The notes under the pieces: generated by a model
The model's database searches: none
What the model was told of the DNA's origin: nothing
The model's input: the letters and a program-made list of their open reading frames with translations, nothing else
Assembly: GCF_963678635.1 (NCBI RefSeq)
Contig: NC_087065.1
Location: 14,824,019-14,888,018 of the forward strand
Reading direction: 5' to 3'
DNA length: 64,000 bases
Source of the DNA: Symsagittifera roscoffensis
Taxonomy: Eukaryota > Xenacoelomorpha > Acoela > Convolutidae
Shown here: positions 1 to 12,000 of the stretch, in pieces
Numbering within the stretch: the first letter of the stretch is position 1
Layout of the letters: every line of letters starts with the position of its first letter
Made by a program: the position numbers and the translations under genes

Positions 1-908
1 CTCAGCTCATTTTGATCAACTGGATCTGTCCAATAGTTTCAAAGTTATTAACCAAAACGTCTTTTTTCTAAAGTCAAAAAATTTCTCTCTTATAGGTTCC
101 ACCTAACTTTTTTCGCAATTCTGTTCTTTCCGATCTAAAAATTATTGATCCGAGCTCAAAAGGCCTGTACTTTTCTAGTTCAGTGCAAAAAACCGATCTT
201 AAATGCTCTATTTGAATTGATTTGCCAAAAACTATGCTATTTGGACCCCTCCGGATTGATGAATCTACTAAATCAAACACGTTAAGTTCGATTTCTCTGT
301 AACCCGGAAGGTTATCGGCAGACGGGTTTTAAATTTATCGGCAGACGTTGTCCGAGCAACAATTTTTACTGTCCTAACTCAAAAATTTCAAAAAATTTTC
401 TTATTTTATAGCGTTTTGCTTATTCAAAAATCACGAAAATTCGGTTTTGGGCACCCAAATAGTTCCAACCACTTCTGAACTAAACTCAACCGGTTCTACC
501 TATTAAACTAGTACAGTTACGATGTACCTCACTAATTTAGCGCTTCTTTCCAATTCAAAAAATATCGATATCTCAAAAATCGCGATTTGTGAGGGGATCA
601 AAATATTGCTATTTTGACCCTAAAACCTGTCTTTTTACTGTGTTTTTCACTGAAAAACGATATAGGAGTAATAATATAGGCTTATAAATAATAATATTAA
701 TGATACTATACCCCTCCGGGTTTGTTCAATATCCGAATTAAGGTGCTTAACTCGGAATTTCGCGGTTCGGTGAAGGGTCACTACAGTGCAGCACTGTCGA
801 GCCCCCCACAGATTAATATCTTACTTTTTGTACCAAAAGGGATACAAAACTTGTTAACGATACCCAACAGTCGGTTGTTGTTGTCGTTGAGCCCCACTCT
901 TGTCTCTC

Positions 909-1805
909 CTTGAAATGCTTGACGGATCAGTCTTCTTCACTAATTCCGAGACCCTTTCGGATTGAGCGCAAATTAGCATTAGCGTGCTTAAATACTCAAA
1001 TAACCCTACAGTACAAGCCTCACAAACGGGCCACAAAATTGATCGTGACGATGCTGACTGATATAAATGCCTGTAATGACAAAATATCTAACAACAACAA
1101 ACGGGAGGGTCGGATCACATCTCGTCTGGTGTGATGATTTCTACTGATTTTATACTTTTTTTTAAAACTAATTTTGGTTTTTTTCGGTTGTTTTTTATGT
1201 TTTTTGTTTTTCTTGGGTACTATACTACTTTTTGTTTGATTTCTTGTATACTTTTAAGTGTTTCAGGTCACAGCCCCTTGCATCGACCCCACCCTTCCTG
1301 CAATGTGAATTTTCGGTGTTAACTAGGTTAAAAAGCTATTCACGGGATCCTTGAATTGCTTGACGGATCAGTCTTCTTCACTAACCCCGAGACCCTTCCG
1401 GATTGAGCACCAATTAGCATTAACGTGCTTAAATACTCAAATAACCCTACAGTACAAGCCTCACAAACGGGCCACAAAATTGATCGTGACGATGCTGACT
1501 GATATAAATGCCTGTAATGACAAAATATCTAACAACAACAAACGGGAGGGTCGGATCATATCTCGTCTGGTGTGATGATTTTTACTGATTTTATACTTTT
1601 TTTTAAAATTAATTTTGGTTTTTTTTCGGTTGTTTTTTATGTTTTTTGTTTTTCTTGGGTACTATACTACATTTTGTTTAATTTCTTGTATACTTTTAAG
1701 TGTTTCAGGTCACAGACCTCTCAGGGTTCGAGGTGACGGCCGATCCCCACCCTTCCTGCAATGTCAATTTTCGGTGTTAACTAGGTTAAAAAGCTATTCA
1801 CGGGA
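909..1805 (+). repeat. Two-unit tandem repeat, period about 441 bp
   Basis: The unit starting at 909 is repeated from 1350 with few changes, including the same short open frames and the same T-rich stretch. Near the end the second unit differs by a short replacement around 1715-1745. A single partial unit recurs at about 8136-8303 in copy B. The short ORFs look like by-products of the repeat and not like genes. Confidence 0.85.
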
Positions 1806-2940
1806 ATCCGGAAGGCTTCCGCGTTCCGAACTACCCTTCCGCCCGGGCGGTTAGGGCCTACTAAGGGCGTTATTATGAGCATCCGCTCGGCGCGGAGTGC
1901 TCGTTAACGGTTCTGCCGGTCATGATCTTATAAAAGAATAACACCCAGGAGCGCCATAAAAACATCTATGTAACATTCGCTCGGAAGTACATATCGACGG
2001 AAAATAATGCTAAGCTATAAAACGACTGGCCAGCGTCTAAACAAGGCTCTACATATTTTTCACCGTCTCTACCAAAGCCAGTTCTTTTGGTGGACTTTTC
2101 AACCTCGTGTCGACAAAAACGTTACTGCTCTCAGGCTTCGACCAGAACGCTCAAATAACTTACTTACATGCAAAAATAGTCTCAGAATTCCCAGAACTCG
2201 AGGTCACTCCTAAAAACAGGGCTACTACTAGTTATTATATTCCTATTGTTTTTGTTCAGTAGACAAAAATCATCATCTCCATCGAAGATGGATCAACCCT
2301 TTCCCTGAACTCTTAGCTTCTCATTATTAGAAAATGAATCCAGATGTTAATTAAATTCAATTCAGAGCATGACCAGGAAGCTAAAAGTTCCTACAAAATG
2401 GTTCAAGTTCAAGTCTCAAGACCCCTCCAGATTCCTGAATCCGGGGAAATAACACCCTTTTTTCCTCTCCAGAAGGCTGAATTCACGATTCCACTACCCT
2501 TCACCGTTGGCGTGAATGGCCTTGTAACGATTGTAGCGACGCAATCGTTACAACTAGGAGCACTCTTTGCCAACTCTCTGTTGTATTTTTCTACTTTCCG
2601 TCATAGTTTCTCTCGCAACTATCGTTGTTGTTGTCGCAAATCTCGTTGTGGTTGTGTTATGTTTTTGGTTTTCTTCCAAAAATGGCCGTTCGGTCGTTTC
2701 TCGGAAATATGACGTCATCAATCGAAATTTTAAAAATTTAAAATACAAGAATATCCTGACCTTCACAGTTCGTCTAAACGTTCAAATAACGTCGCTAATC
2801 CTCTAAATTTGCCAATTCTCTGGGTCAGCGGCGAACCCTCCGAAACTGTCTCTTTGTCAATACTGGTCGAATGTCACACACCTGGACGAGTAGAAATTTC
2901 CGTGTTAATATTTCGGAAAACAGTTGCATCAGGGCATTTA
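1806..2940. other. Non-genic stretch with no recognised gene
   Basis: A short GC-rich patch lies at about 1805-1915, followed by ordinary AT-rich sequence. The longest frame (2344-2712) has no recognisable domain and no counterpart in copy B. I see no RNA gene here. Confidence 0.4.
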
Positions 2941-3400
2941 TGAGTTCAATAGAACAGGCTTATTCGACATTCATAGTAAAATTGGCCACTTGGAATTTTT
3001 TTTTTAATTGATAAGAAAACGAAAAAATTTTTTGAATTGAAGCTGTTGATTCGCATGTTGTCGCTAAAACACTGCTTAAATTAATTTTATTCGAGTAAAA
3101 TTAAGTTTTCTGGGCTTGAAGTAACCTTGAATAAGCCTTTGTAAGCTTGCTTAGCCTCACCTTTTTTGCTTCATTTTAGACCATAAATCAGAATTTTCAA
3201 ACTAGTTTTTCTCGACACAAAGAAAAAATTTTCACAAAAACTTAATGTCGTTTGAACCACTACTGAAATGGCTTTAATATGATATATGACTTGGCCCATT
3301 CCAATGGTTATTCGTGTGACCTAAGTTTTTTTGTGGAAAGAAGCTGAAGCACCCCTAAAGACAAGTTCATACCCATTTTCAATGGTGCGAACAAAGAGTG

Positions 3401-3615
3401 GGCTCTTTTCCAGTTTCCCACCCCCCTCGTAAAATTACAAAATTAAGCTGTTCAAAAGTTGCTCACACGGCTTTTTGCGTGTAAGAAATGTTGTAAAAAT
3501 TGGTTCACTTGTTCATGCTGACACGTTTTGATGCAGTTTATAACATAAAAAAAATTTTAATAGACTTTCTTATAATGAATTTCAGAAAAACCAAAGGGGG
3601 GACTGCAAAAGAGCC
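3401..3615. mobile_element. Foldback MITE, GGCTCTTTTCC family (copy 1)
   Basis: The element begins GGCTCTTTTCCAGTTTCCC and ends with the inverted counterpart ending AAAAGAGCC. It is flanked on both sides by the exact 8-bp duplication AAAGAGTG (3393-3400 and 3616-3623). There is no coding capacity. The 8-bp duplication fits a hAT-type or similar transposase (inference). Confidence 0.85.
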
Positions 3616-3803
3616 AAAGAGTGGTATGATATGCTTTTTCTGATTCAGCTTTTGTGTAACCGATAACGTGCTGTTGTGGCCTCTTTTTACTTGGTAAGAG
3701 CGCCATTTAAACCTTCGATTATTTTTGATTGGCTGTTGAAAAACGTTCATTTTTTTCCGAAATCAGTAACAAATTTTTTTTGTTTTCAGATAGAATGGCT
3801 GAA

Positions 3804-6129
3804 ATATTACTATAATTGTTCTTGTAATATCCAGATCTCGATGGAGGCATCAGAAAAAGATATTCTTTTGACTTGAGTCTCAAATCCTCTGATGTTGGCG
3901 CATTCGTTGAGAGTGGTGTGTAATGTGTTGCTAACATTGTTCGAAGTTCATCATTCTTCACACCATCGATGAATTTTGAGGCTACTGCCAGGGTCATCCT
4001 TCTGTTTGACTCATCTGGTTGGCTACGCCTTCTCAGCATCTCTAAATCGTCTAGAAACTTGTCTATCGTCTCATCTTCTCGTTGCCTCCGTTTCTCGTAG
4101 CGCATCATTGCTTGGTGTCCCTGCACCCCTGAGCCAAAACGATTTAACAAGGTTTCAAAGATTTTCTCAGCAATTTCTTGTTGGTACTGCTTTTTAGCCA
4201 TCACGCAGTTTAAGGCTGTCCCTTCCAAGTTACTGGTATGCGCACTACCTTTCTGACAAGTCCTCTTCCTCAAAATGCAGTTTCATCACTTCTATCCAGG
4301 TATCAATACAGCCATCAGATTCGTCTTTGTAGCATCTTGGTTTCTTAAAAACCCTTCTGGACTTTTTGCTACGTTCATTGGTTCTAGATAACCTCGTAAG
4401 GAACGTCTCCAAAGACCTGTTCAGAGGTTCAAAGGCTGTGGCTATTGATGTCGCCACTCTTGAAAGCCCTGCCTTAGTATCATTGCCCCTGTAAGGGTTC
4501 TGCACTCGGAACTTCCCTTTCGTCCGATTCACTTGGATTGTTTCTTCCTTGGCTCGCATGACTCATCCCTGGGCTTGCATGACTCCTCTTCCTGGAAGCA
4601 CCTCTCCCAGTCGCATGTGTGCCTTGCGTCGGTCGTTCGTTTGAGGTCTGTCTGTTGCCAGTTGAACTTCCTCTGATGTTTGGACCCCATGTTCTATTAT
4701 CCCCTGTGGCATAGTTTGCTGAATTGCCCCTACCTCTAGTCAATCCATATGTCCTTCTCCTATTTTGTTGATCATTGAAGTTCACCCTCGGCTCCCTGCT
4801 GGGTCCTCCCGAGTTCGGTTCCCCATCTTTTGGTTCACTCCTGCTGCCTATTAGCCCGTCCAAACTATCCATGATAGCCTGAGTTTGCCTCTCCATCATC
4901 GCGTTTATCTTGGTGTCAAGAGTCCCAAGAGTCTGCTCCTGTTGAATTCTCAACTTCTCCATGTCGTCTCTCAATCGTGACTCTCTCTGTTCTGCTTCCC
5001 TTGTCATTCGCGACAAGTTTTTCGCCAAGTGTTCATCCGTTCTTTCCTTCAAGCGTTTTTCGCTTCTCCCAACTTCTTCTATTGCGGTTTATTTCTTCCC
5101 GCAGACTTTTTCTCTCGACGTTGACTGCTCTTTCTAGTTCACTCATTCTTATGGACATCTGTTCATTCTGTTCTCCTATGCTGCCCACTATGTTGGTCAA
5201 GGCTTCCTCAATTGATACTCCGTTGTCCACTAGTGGCGTCACAAGTGGTGGTGTCACCCTGTCGCTCCCAGGTAGTTTGGTGCTGGTCGAGATTCGGGCT
5301 TTGATTCTCTGCCTCGACGTCTTTTCATTATCCATCTCTGGATCCGCCGGTGCGTTGCTTAGCCCTGTGTTTCTACTCTCCCCAGTTCGCATTTCCGAAT
5401 TCATCATACTCACAAAGTCTCCTGACTGACCTGAGTGTTTGTGGTTTTGCTTATTGTCCTCACTACACTAAATTGGTCCATGGTGCCAGTCAATTTGTCA
5501 GTAAATGCTTCACTCTCCTGAGTCGAACTATTGAGGAGGACTCGAGATCCAAAGTCAACTTGCTCGTCATCGTCCTCTTCTTCCTGCTGGGATTCTCCTT
5601 CATCGCCTGTACCCACTCCCATGGTAAATGGAAAGATGTTTCCGAAAGTGTTCTTCACTCTCTCTGAAAATGATGAGGACGTTGCCTGTTTCTCCGCCAC
5701 GCCTGCCATCATGGTGTTGTCTGTGGGAGATATTCTAGTTGCCACAATGTCAGTAGAGATGTCGGACAGTTCCGACATCTCCTCTCGGTCCAGTGTTCCG
5801 GTGGAAGTGGCAAAATCTTGGCTTTGTTCTACCGGAGTAGATTCACTCGCCAGCCTTCTGTTTCCTCTCCCCTCCGGTCCATGTTTTTCCTGGTCCTCAT
5901 CCATGGCCTGGTCCGGATGGACCTCCACTTCTAGCATTGCTTTTCGCTCTTCTGAAGACTTTTGACTCCTGGTCTCAACCATTCTGCCCGAAACCGTCTC
6001 CCCATTTTCGGTCCGAGTTCGTATGATCCTTTCCACAAACGGGTCGGTCAATGCTTTTCTCTGTTTCTCAGGTATGAATTTCCTTGAGCTATCACTCAGC
6101 TTAGGTATCCTTGACTTATCTAGACTCAT
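3804..6129 (-). pseudogene. Decayed LTR-retrotransposon gag region
   Basis: Read on the minus strand, five overlapping frames (about 6129-5410, 5413-5033, 5052-4480, 4559-4245, 4273-3804) form a serial polyprotein interrupted by at least three frameshifts. The first part is acidic and charged, the middle is predicted coiled coil, and a Gly/Arg/Asn-rich segment follows. The last part (about 4350-3880) resembles a retrotransposon gag capsid domain: W near a Cys-Asp pair, then a segment with YEKRRQREDETIDKFLDDLE. No protease, reverse transcriptase, integrase or zinc knuckle follows; the frame runs directly into the copy A repeat boundary at 3803. It belongs to a Ty3/gypsy-type or related gag lineage (inference). 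It is a dead, truncated fragment. Confidence 0.7.
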
Positions 6130-6898
6130 TTTTAATTTATCACTTCTTACTGCCTATACACTCAATTCAATTGCTAGTGTCCTTTTATTAGTCTAGTTAC
6201 TTATAAAAATACCACAACACAATAATTTTCAAACGTTTCTATTAAATAGTGACCACGAATCCTTGTATGTTATCACAGTATGGCGTGTATACAACTTATT
6301 CACAATGATCAAATATTAGTTGTGAATTCCGAAGCTAGCACAGTGTGATGATATCAGTCTATTCAAAAGATAGTGTTATCACTACCCAATCAAGCACAAA
6401 AATTATTGATTTAAAACCAAAATTGACAAAAGTAAGAATATTTTCTATGAAAAACGTCTGTGTTCTGTACTTTTAGTCAGTCGCAATACAATAGTCGAAC
6501 TTGTTTTTTTCCAAGAAACAGCTTTCCCTGCTTGGTGCTGCACCAAACAGACAAAACTTGGAGGCAGTAATTTTCTCATGTGGGCGTCTATTGCACCCAC
6601 CGAGTCCTGTGTTACCTATCTGCCTTCGAACTGCTCTTGCTAGACCTACTAAAATCCCCAGGGCAATCATTTTTCTCAAAAGCGTTTTCGATTTCAAACC
6701 ACACCAATCAATTATACACTCTTGTTCATTTTAGACTAAGTGTCGCGAATATCCGAGTTTAGACCTGTTTTGTTTTGGTTTGGTTTTTTTTATAAAAGGC
6801 AAGTTACCAGTGCAGTCACTGGTTCCCAGCCTACCTCCTAAAAACATAATACCTTTAACTACATTCTTTTCTGTTGTCTTCCTAAGTCTTGGCAAAGC
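6130..6898. other. Flank of the gag element, nothing recognised
   Basis: AT-rich DNA upstream (in element orientation) of the gag region. I looked for a terminal repeat with TG...CA ends and a tRNA primer-binding site and could not support either. A TATAAAAGG on the + strand at about 6791 has no gene downstream. Confidence 0.35.
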
Positions 6899-7045
6899 AA
6901 TACCCCTCCGGATTGACAAAGATAGGACCTCTCCGGATTAGTAAAAACAGGACCCCTCCGGATTGGCAAAAACAAGACCCTTCCGGATTGGCATAATTGG
7001 GACTCCTCCGGATTGGTAAAAAAAGACCCCTCCGGATAGCCTTCC
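6899..7045 (+). repeat. 25-bp tandem repeat array, six units
   Basis: The core CCCCTCCGGATTG recurs with its CCGG at 6908, 6933, 6958, 6983, 7008 and 7032, a period of 25 bp with the last step 24. Related single cores occur at about 246, 712, 952, 1392, 7469 and 7940, so the motif is also dispersed in both upstream copies. Confidence 0.9.
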
Positions 7046-7239
7046 CTTTCGTCTAGAACAGCGTAAAATTGCCTTATTCAACCGTTACTACCCTTTGGTA
7101 GGGGTTAAAGGGCTTTCCAAAATTTTTTTATAAAACGTGAAGGGTCTACCTTCCCGAATTGGTGAATTTGCTAAAAACAATCCTAAAATTTTTTTACGCT
7201 TAATTTTTTTTAATAATTGATATTTTTATTAGTAAACTT

Positions 7240-9092
7240 AGCTCATTTTGATCTAATGGTACCAAGATCAACTGGATCTGTCCAATAGTTCCAAAGTTAA
7301 TAACCAAAACGTCTTTTTTCTAAAGTCAAAAAATTCTTTCGCAATTCTGTTCTTTCCAATCTAAAAATTATTGATCCGGGCTCAAAAGGCCTGTACCTTT
7401 CTAATTCAATGCAAAAAACCAATCTTAAATGCTCTATTTGAATAGATTTGCCAAACACTATGCTATTTGGACCCCTCCGGATTGATAAATCCACTAAATC
7501 AAACACGTTAAGTTCGATTTCTCTGTAACCCGGAAGGTTATCGGCAGACGGATTTTAAAACCTGTCGATTCACTAGCGGAAGTTGTCCGAACAACAATTT
7601 TTACTGTCCTAACTCAAAAATTTCAAAAAAGTTTCTTTTTTTTTATAGCGTTTCGTTTATTCAAAAATCACGAAAATTCGGTTTTTGGTACCCAAATAGT
7701 TCTAACCACTAAACTCAACCGGTTCTACCTATTATATAGTAAAGTTACGATGTAACTCACTAATTTAGCGCTTTTTTCCATTTCAAAAAATATCGATATC
7801 TCAAAAATCGCGATTTGTGAGGGGATCAAAATATCGCTAATTTGACCCTAAAACCGGTCCTTTTAATGTGTTTTTCACTGAAAAACGATATAGGAGTAAT
7901 AATATAGGCTTATAAATAATAATATTAATGATACTATACCCCTCCGGGTTTGTTCAATATCCGAATTAAGGTGCTTAACTCGGAATTTCGCGGTTCGGTG
8001 AAGGGTCACTACAGTGCAGCACTGTCGAGCCCCCCACAGATTAATATCTTACTTTTTGTACCAAAAGGGATACAAAACTTGTTAACGATACCCAACAGTC
8101 GGTTGTTGTTGTCGTTGAGCCCCACTCTTGTCTCTCCTTGAAATGCTTGACGGATCAGTCTTCTTCACTAATTCCGAGACCCTTTCGGATTGAGCGCAAA
8201 TTAGCATTAGCGTGCTTAAATACTCAAATAACCCTACAGTACAAGCCTCACAAACGGGCCACAAAATTGATCGTGACGATGCTGACTGATATATATGCCT
8301 GGATATAAATTTTTTTGAATTGAAGCTGTTCATTCGCATGTTGTCGCTAAAACACTGCTTAAATTAACTTCAATCGAGTAAAACTAAGTTTTCACGGCTT
8401 AAAGTAAGCTTGAATAAGCCTTTGTAAGCTTGCTTAGCCTAACATTTTTAGCTTCAGTTTAGACCATAAATCAGAAGTTTCAAACTGGTTTTTCTCGACA
8501 TCAAGAAACAATTTTCAAAAAAAAACTTAATGTCGTTTGAATCACGACTGAAATGGCTTTAATATGATATATGACTTGGCCCATTCCGATGGTTAATCGT
8601 GTGACCTAAGTTTTTTTGTGGAAAGAAGCTAAAGCACCCCTAAAGACAAGTTCATACCCATTTCCAATGGTGCGAACAAAGAGTGGGCTCTTTTCCAGTT
8701 TCCCACCCCCCTCGTAAAATTACAAAATGAAGCTGTTCAAAATTTGCTCACACGGCATTTTGCATGTAAGAAATGTTGTAAAAATTGGTTCACCTGTTCA
8801 TGCTGACACGTTTTGATGCAGTTTAAAACATAGGAAAAATTTTTAATAGACTTTCTTATAATGAATTTCAGAAAAAACCAAAGGGGGGACTGTAAAAGAG
8901 CCAAAGAGTGTTATGATTATGCTTTTTCTGATTCAGTTTTTGTATAACCGATAACGTGCTGTTGTGGCCTGCTTTTACTTGGTAAGAGCGCCGTTTAAAC
9001 CTTCGATTATTTTTGATTGGCTGTTGAAAAACGTTCATTTTTTTCCGAAATCAGTAACAAATTTTTTGTGTTTCTAGATAGTATGGCTGAAA
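7240..9092. repeat. Copy B of the duplicated region, containing the NUP153 5' flank
   Basis: Matches copy A in two blocks (about 7240-8303 and 8306-9092) that are joined directly here, without the 1.9 kb found in copy A. This copy is the one attached to the intact NUP153 coding sequence, so it presumably holds the working promoter and acceptor. Confidence 0.85.
8686..8902. mobile_element. Foldback MITE, GGCTCTTTTCC family (copy 2)
   Basis: Same element as the one at 3401, with the same 8-bp flanking duplication AAAGAGTG (8678-8685 and 8903-8910). The insertion is therefore older than the copy A/B duplication. Confidence 0.85.
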
Positions 9093-12000
9093 GAACTTCA
9101 GCTCAAAGAAATCGGGACAAGCCCTATTCACGTCCTGCAGGCAATGTTAAGCGAAGCAATTCCATGATGGGTTGGGTTGGAGGTTTTGTTCGTGATATGT
9201 TCAGTGCTCCAGCATGGTTGCTTCGTAATGAAACTGATGATCTACGTCAAATGACCGGCGAGTCTGACCGCTCCTCACTTGGGGGAACTATACAAAATCC
9301 GATAATGGTTGATGGTAAGATCATCACAATTTTTTGTGTATCGCAATCGGATAATAAACTTTTACCCGTGAGAAGCATTTCACGTAATTCAGACGTCTTA
9401 GGGTTACCGTTTTTATTTGCCTTCTCATTGAAACAATTTTATGGTCTGGAAAGTTGAACAGTTGGCCTGCTTGTTACGTCTTCGATTTGGGTATTTGTCC
9501 AGGGATGGGTACTTATCGTTTAAATATATATTAGTTCCTTAAAATATATTATCGACAATTTGTGCGTGAGAATTATTATTAGTCTTAATAATCATTGGAA
9601 TATTTCCACAGAAAACAGATTATTGCATCATCCACGATAGTTTATCCTATTGTTTAATCCGATAGTTTATATTATCGATGTGTATTTATTGCAGTTATCT
9701 TTGTATACAATAGTCTTTTACCCATCCTTGGACTTGAATCACTCAGGGAGATAATTATAGACCCGCTCGGACCTGTTCACGGCACAAATAAAGGATTTTT
9801 TCCTCTTTTTTTGCCTTAATTTTTAACTTTTGTTTCTGAGTTATCTTTCGCTCTAAGCCGGCTAAATAGTTTTATCTCGGTTCTTATAATTTGAATTGCA
9901 GCTTAGACGAATCGGCTGGCTTGCCATTGTTTTGTCAATTGCTCAAATGAAGCTGTTTTGAATGATTTTTTCTGCGATATGAATAGATAAATTAGTATGC
10001 ATAATTGAAATAGTTTTTGTTTCAATGTTTTTTTTTTCGTTGTCTCATCAATGTAAGAAAATGTGTTACCGTGTTTGCTAGTTCTCTTTCTTGGAACAAA
10101 CATACTAATTAGCTTTTCAGTTTCACCAGAAACCAATATATCTATCTATTATATATTTCAATGCGGGCTTCACTATCTCGCCATGTTTATGCTTTTTCAA
10201 CGTATTCCTTTTGCATGTTTTTTCAAGTTTAAGCTATATCATCGTACATTGCTGTGGTTAAGATTTTTTTTTTCAATTTGATGTCAAAGATTATTTCGTC
10301 AATGTTGAAATAAGCAAACTTGAATTTGAAAAATTTCCCAAAATTTGATATTCTCAACCCTGTAGTTGGGTGCTGTCAGGGTTCTCTCAGGGATTGCGAA
10401 TCTTGCCTCCAAATCTCACTTCTCAAATACTTGTAGTTTTCGAGATATGAAGTTTTTTGGTTTTTCATCTCTATATTGAGGCTCTGTCAGTGTAATCCTA
10501 GGAGTTGCGAATTTTGCTTCTAAATATGACCGCTCAAATCCTTGTAGTTTTCGAGATGACATGTTTTGTGATTTTTTCAAAAAGTTTTCAAGAAAATTAA
10601 ATAAATGTTTTTTTTTCAAAATCTGAAATGCCCATTTTTGTAGTGGGGGCTGTCAGAGTACTCTCAGGGGCTGCTAATCTTGCCTGCAATTATGACTCCT
10701 CAAATCCTTTGTTTTCGAGTTATGACGTGTTTTATGATTTCTTTTTAACTTTTCGGAAAACTTAGATTTTAAAAAATTGAAAAAATTTGAAATTCTCAAC
10801 CTTGTTGTTTCGTACTGCGAAGGTGCTCTCACGAGCTGTAAGTTGAAAATCTTGCGTCCAAATGCGACGACTCAAATGCTCTTAGTTTCCGAGATGTGAC
10901 GTTTGTTATGTTTTTTTTTTTAAATTGTTCAGTTCACTTTTTTTTTCAAAGTTTGAAGTTCACATCTCTATAATGGGGCTCATCCATTGCACTTTCAGGA
11001 GTTGCTTATTTGGACGCAAAATTTGACGGTACAAATCCTTGTAGCTTTCGAGATATGACTTTCTTTGTGATATTTCGAAATAATTTTCAGAAAACAAATT
11101 TTTTTCTTCTAATTTTGAAGCTCTCAACCCAGTAGTTGGGGGCTGTCGAAGTACTCTCAGGGGTTGCAATTTTTTCCTTCAAATGTAACTGCTCAAAATT
11201 TTCTTGTTTCCCAGATATGACGTTTGTTTGTTTTTTTCTAAAATTTTACAGAAAACTTAAAAATAATTTTTTTAAATTTGAAATTCCTAACCCTGTAGTT
11301 GGGGCTGTCAGAGTACTCTCAGGGTTGCCAATCCTGCCTCCAAATGTGACTGCTCAAATCGTTGTGTTTTCGAGATGTGACTTTTTCATCATTTTTCAAA
11401 AAATTTCACAGAAAACTTAACTTTGAATTTTTTTTTCAAATTTGAAATTCCTAACCCTGTAGTTGACTGCTCTTTTGTGTTTTTGAGATATGACGTTTTT
11501 TATGGTTTTTTCAAAAGGTTTCTTAGAAAGTCTAAGAAACGCTGTAGTTGGTAACTGTGTGAGTACTCTCAGGAGTTAAAAATTTTGCTTGTCAATGCAA
11601 CTGCTCGTTTGCTTTTAGTTTCCGAGATGTGGCGTTTTTCGATGTCATTTTGAACTGTTTCAAAGAACTTCACAGATTTTTGTGGTTTTTCAAAGTATAA
11701 GTAAAACAAAACTTCGATTACAATTTTTTTAACAAAATTTTAAATTATCGTTCCTGTAATTGGGCGCTGTCGGAGTACACTCAATGGATGCAGAGCTGAT
11801 TTCCAATATCTGAGGTTATTTATAATTTGTTAAAAACTCGAAGCACCAGAGGTGCGTTACGCGCTAGTTTATTTTTAAAAATTAGGGTAATACATCCAGT
11901 TTTGGGACCGCTGTTAATTCTTGGACCCAGGTTTGAACAGATGCGGCTTTCAGGAGAAGTGAAACAAAAACAAATATTCGGTTGATGTGCACGAAGCACA

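Larger units (their letters stand above)
1..3803. repeat. Copy A of the duplicated NUP153 upstream region
   Basis: Two blocks match a second copy downstream: about 1-1075 matches about 7240-8303, and about 3018-3803 matches about 8306-9092. The matches are nearly co-linear and most of each block is close to identical. Copy A carries about 1.9 kb (1075-3018) that is absent from copy B. The match ends inside coding sequence: both copies have a splice acceptor followed by ATGGCTGAAA, after which copy A runs into the gag element and copy B continues as NUP153 codon 4. I see no functional gene in copy A. Confidence 0.85.

Noticed and set aside
2344-2712. 122-codon open frame
   Set aside because: No recognisable domain, no splice support, low-complexity end, absent from the duplicated copy.
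6785-6800. TATAAAAGG as a promoter
   Set aside because: No open frame or transcript start signal follows; AT-rich DNA produces such matches often.
1-9092. The two direct repeats as long terminal repeats of one retroelement around gag
   Set aside because: The ends are not TG...CA, no primer-binding site was found next to the downstream copy, no pol is present, and the repeat end coincides with NUP153 coding sequence. A gene-flank duplication fits better, although this is not settled.
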